18,047 nt of DNA, taken from the NCBI GenBank assembly GCA_937889015.1, contig CALARR010000371.1:1-18047 (forward strand), written 5' to 3'. Source of the stretch: an uncultured Planctomycetales bacterium (GTDB lineage Bacteria > Planctomycetota > Planctomycetia > Pirellulales > Thermoguttaceae). Positions 16,129 to 18,047 of this stretch are shown here, piece after piece. The translations under genes and the position numbers were made by a program. The stretch's first letter is position 1, and each line of letters starts with the position of its first letter. The notes beneath the pieces are model-generated. The model was not told the DNA's origin, made no database searches, and saw only the letters and a list, made by a program, of their open reading frames with translations.

Positions 16129-17268
16129 ATGTGCGAAAGAACTGGGCAAAGGGCGCGGAATATCACAAGGCACGCTACTCGCGCACTGATCTCCGCCACA
16201 GTCCTCTGGGCCCTCGTCGCCGCCGCCTCGGCGGCTGATCCCGCGCAACTCTCCGGCACCGTCGCCAAGGGCGTCGCCTTCCTGCACCAGGCCCAGGCCC
16301 CCGACGGGTCCTTCACCGGCCAACGCGGCATCGGCGTCACGGCCCTGGCCGCCTTCGCCATGCTCCGCAATGGCGCCAGCCCCGAGGAACCCCACGTGGC
16401 CAAGGGACTCGGCTCCATCGTCGCCTCGGTGCAGGAGACGGGCGGAATCCATAAGCCCGGCACCTTCATCCCCAACTACGAAACGTGCATCGCCATCTGC
16501 TGCCTGCAGGCGGCCAACGCCGACGGCCGCTACGCCAAAATCATCCAGGGCGGCGAGAAGTTCATCCGCAGCGGCCAGTACGACGAGACCAACCACAAGG
16601 AACGCGCCGACCTGTACTACGGCCGCGTGGGCTACGGCGGCAGCACGCGCCCCGATCTGAGCAATTCCTCCTTCTGCCTCGACGCCCTGAAGGCCTGTGG
16701 AGCGGGCCCGAAAGACGAGGCCATGCAGAAGGCCCTGGTCTTCGTCTCCCGCTGCCAGAACCTGGAAAGCGAGCACAACACCCTGCCGGCCGCCGCCAAA
16801 GTCAACGACGGCGGCTTCTACTACACCGGCGTGGTGGAGAAGCAGGACTCGCGCCGCCAGGGGCCCGAGGGTGGACTGCGGAGCTACGGCTCCATGACCT
16901 ACTCCGGCCTCAAGAGCCTGCTCTACGCCGGCGTCAGCAAGGACGACCCGCGCGTCAAGGCCGCCGTCACCTGGATCAGCAAGCACTATGACCTGACAAG
17001 CAACCCGGGCATGGGCGACGCGGGCCTCTATTACTACTACCACACGTTCGCCAAGGCCCTGGACGCGATCGGCCAGCCGGTGCTGGTCGACGGCCAGGGC
17101 GCCAAGCATGATTGGCGCAGCGAACTGACCGCGGAACTGGCTCGCCGCCAGCAGTCCGACGGCTCGTGGATCAACAGCAACACCCAATGGGGCGAAGGCG
17201 ATCCCAACCTGGCCACGGCCTTTGCGCTGCTGTCGCTGTCCTATTGCCGCGTGGCCGCCGCGCCCTGA
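16129..17268 (+). CDS. Secreted prenyltransferase/squalene-oxidase repeat protein
   Basis: This 379-aa protein carries repeats of the alpha/alpha-barrel type shared by squalene-hopene cyclases and prenyltransferase beta subunits. Repeat-like blocks include VAKGVAFLHQAQAPDGSF (46-62), VNDGGFYY and ELARRQQSDGSWINSNTQWG, the last close to the QxxDGSW (QW) motif. The N-terminus has basic residues, a hydrophobic stretch and an ASA-A-type cleavage site near residues 35-36, so it is exported. It is far shorter than a true squalene-hopene cyclase and lacks the DxDD catalytic motif, so it is not a cyclase. Such proteins are common in planctomycetes and their role is not established. The start at 16129 is fixed by AGGAGG at 16117-16122 with 6-nt spacing. 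Confidence 0.82.
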   Translation: MCERTGQRARNITRHATRALISATVLWALVAAASAADPAQLSGTVAKGVAFLHQAQAPDGSFTGQRGIGVTALAAFAMLRNGASPEEPHVAKGLGSIVASVQETGGIHKPGTFIPNYETCIAICCLQAANADGRYAKIIQGGEKFIRSGQYDETNHKERADLYYGRVGYGGSTRPDLSNSSFCLDALKACGAGPKDEAMQKALVFVSRCQNLESEHNTLPAAAKVNDGGFYYTGVVEKQDSRRQGPEGGLRSYGSMTYSGLKSLLYAGVSKDDPRVKAAVTWISKHYDLTSNPGMGDAGLYYYYHTFAKALDAIGQPVLVDGQGAKHDWRSELTAELARRQQSDGSWINSNTQWGEGDPNLATAFALLSLSYCRVAAAP

Positions 17269-17356
17269 TCGGCCGCGCGGTCCTTCCGCCGTCCCTTACT
17301 CGGCGCCTCCGCGTGAAAGCCTTGTGGCTGGCCAACCATGCGCGCCAAAGGGTGCG

Positions 17357-17638
17357 CTACCAGACGACTTCGATCTCGTTGACCACTTGCCGCACGCTGT
17401 CCAGGCCCACGATCGCCTGTTGCGCAAGTTGCTTGAAGAAGAAGCTTGGCACGTGGCCGCGGAGAAAGAGTGTCTCGCCGTCGAATTCGCACCAGATCCG
17501 CTGCGTCTTCAAATGCGGATGGTGCGCAATCCGCGCCTTGACGGTCGCGGCCACCCCTTGGGCCGCATCGGTACGGATCACGACTTCACGTTCTCCGTGG
17601 CCGCCTTCCGGAGCAATCCGGTCAGAAGAGTTGGGCAT
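17357..17638 (-). CDS. BON-domain protein
   Basis: This small 93-aa protein contains one BON (OsmY-type) domain. Helix and strands run through ATVKARIAHHPHLKTQRIWC, then FDGETLFLRGHVPSFFFKQLA, then QQAIVGLDSVRQVVNEIEV, with the conserved strand-turn LRGHV and the final VNEIEV. BON domains bind phospholipids or other macromolecules in the envelope. No signal peptide is visible with the start at 17638 (MPNSSDRIAP). Two in-frame upstream ATGs (17932 and 17770) would add a non-conserved stretch with no better ribosome site. It lies convergent to the preceding squalene-repeat gene. Identification as BON is by pattern; the role is unknown. Confidence 0.7.
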   Translation of the reverse strand: MPNSSDRIAPEGGHGEREVVIRTDAAQGVAATVKARIAHHPHLKTQRIWCEFDGETLFLRGHVPSFFFKQLAQQAIVGLDSVRQVVNEIEVVW

Positions 17639-18036
17639 GGGTCCGCTGGCTTCCGTGGCTTCTAGCGAAGTTTGTGCTGCAGATCGATTGAACTGCGGCG
17701 ACAGCGACCGTATTGATATCACACCAGCGCAGACCCGTCCACCCCTCTGAGGAAGATGGCCCGGCTGCATATACGCGACAAGCAGGCTACTTACGATTAC
17801 TTGGATAGATGGGAAAGATGCGCGAACGTTGCCAAGCGACCGAGGCGAATTGGACGTTGTTCCATGACGGAACCGATGGTGTACGTGCTCTCGATTGAGC
17901 CTCAGATTCGCCATGCAACGGGGGCTGGGCACCGGCCGAAGGTTGGGCGCCGAAGCCCGGTTTCAAGCGGCAAACGCCACCCTCCCGTTGCATTGCTCTT
18001 CTGAACACCAATCAAGCCAACAGGGAGGCCCCACCA
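17639..18036. other. Intergenic region between divergent genes
   Basis: This 398-nt stretch separates the minus-strand BON gene from a plus-strand gene start. No coding frame looks genuine, and an N-terminal extension of the BON gene through it is possible but unconvincing. It should contain promoters for both directions; none is clear. A 5-bp inverted repeat (GTTCC, ATGAC loop, GGAAC) lies at about 17859-17873. Confidence 0.4.
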
Positions 18037-18047
18037 ATGACAGAAAC
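18037..18047 (+). CDS. Start of a gene cut by the window edge
   Basis: ATG at 18037 follows GGGAGG (18023-18028) with 8-nt spacing. Only three codons (Met-Thr-Glu) and part of a fourth are visible, so the product is unknown. Confidence 0.5.

Overview
The window reads as a GC-rich chromosomal segment of a planctomycete, probably Pirellulales-like. This is an inference from gene content. It carries an ECF sigma factor paired with an H-x3-C-x2-C anti-sigma protein and a Tat-exported phosphoesterase. It also has long-leader prepilin-like proteins with the FTLLELVVVIGI helix, a secreted squalene-cyclase-repeat protein, and several small conserved proteins of the kind common in that phylum. No rRNA, CRISPR array, transposase or phage gene was seen.

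Layout. 1-306: window edge, possibly the 3' end of an upstream gene. 307-3048 (+): ECF sigma factor, overlapping anti-sigma factor, then a Tat-type calcineurin-like phosphoesterase. 3060-4970 (-): a leucine module, read right to left. It consists of a candidate promoter, an 18-codon leader peptide with seven leucines, mutually exclusive antiterminator and terminator structures, leuA, and a tRNA-Leu(UAA) gene 16 nt after leuA. 5036-6843 (+): a small zinc-ribbon protein, a conserved hypothetical protein and a lipoprotein. 6899-9413 (-): a PLP aminotransferase preceded by a divergent phosphohexomutase-like protein whose active-site motifs are eroded. 9414-10336: mostly non-coding, with hairpins and a decayed prepilin tail. 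10337-15891 (+): a LolD/MacB-type ATPase and a 993-aa FtsX-type permease, then two tandem paralogous prepilin-like genes. 16129-17268 (+): secreted prenyltransferase/squalene-oxidase-repeat protein. 17357-17638 (-): BON-domain protein. A new gene begins at 18037.

The most interesting element is the leucine module. The leuA leader has every part of a ribosome-mediated transcription attenuator. There is a short ORF using five of the six leucine codons, including the rare TTA and CTA. The 5' arms of a two-helix antiterminator lie exactly where a ribosome resting on the leader stop codon would mask them. An 11-bp terminator hairpin with a U-tract then precedes leuA. The tRNA that decodes UUA and UUG follows leuA on the same strand, so the attenuator may control both leucine synthesis and the supply of one tRNA it senses. 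I know leuL-type attenuators from Proteobacteria and some other phyla, and do not recall one described in Planctomycetota or one that also governs a downstream tRNA-Leu. That part is inference.

Secondary points are the phosphohexomutase-like putative pseudoenzyme with a cysteine motif, the duplicated prepilins plus a decayed third copy, and a Pro/Gly/Arg-rich insert of about 80 residues in the extracytoplasmic part of the FtsX permease.
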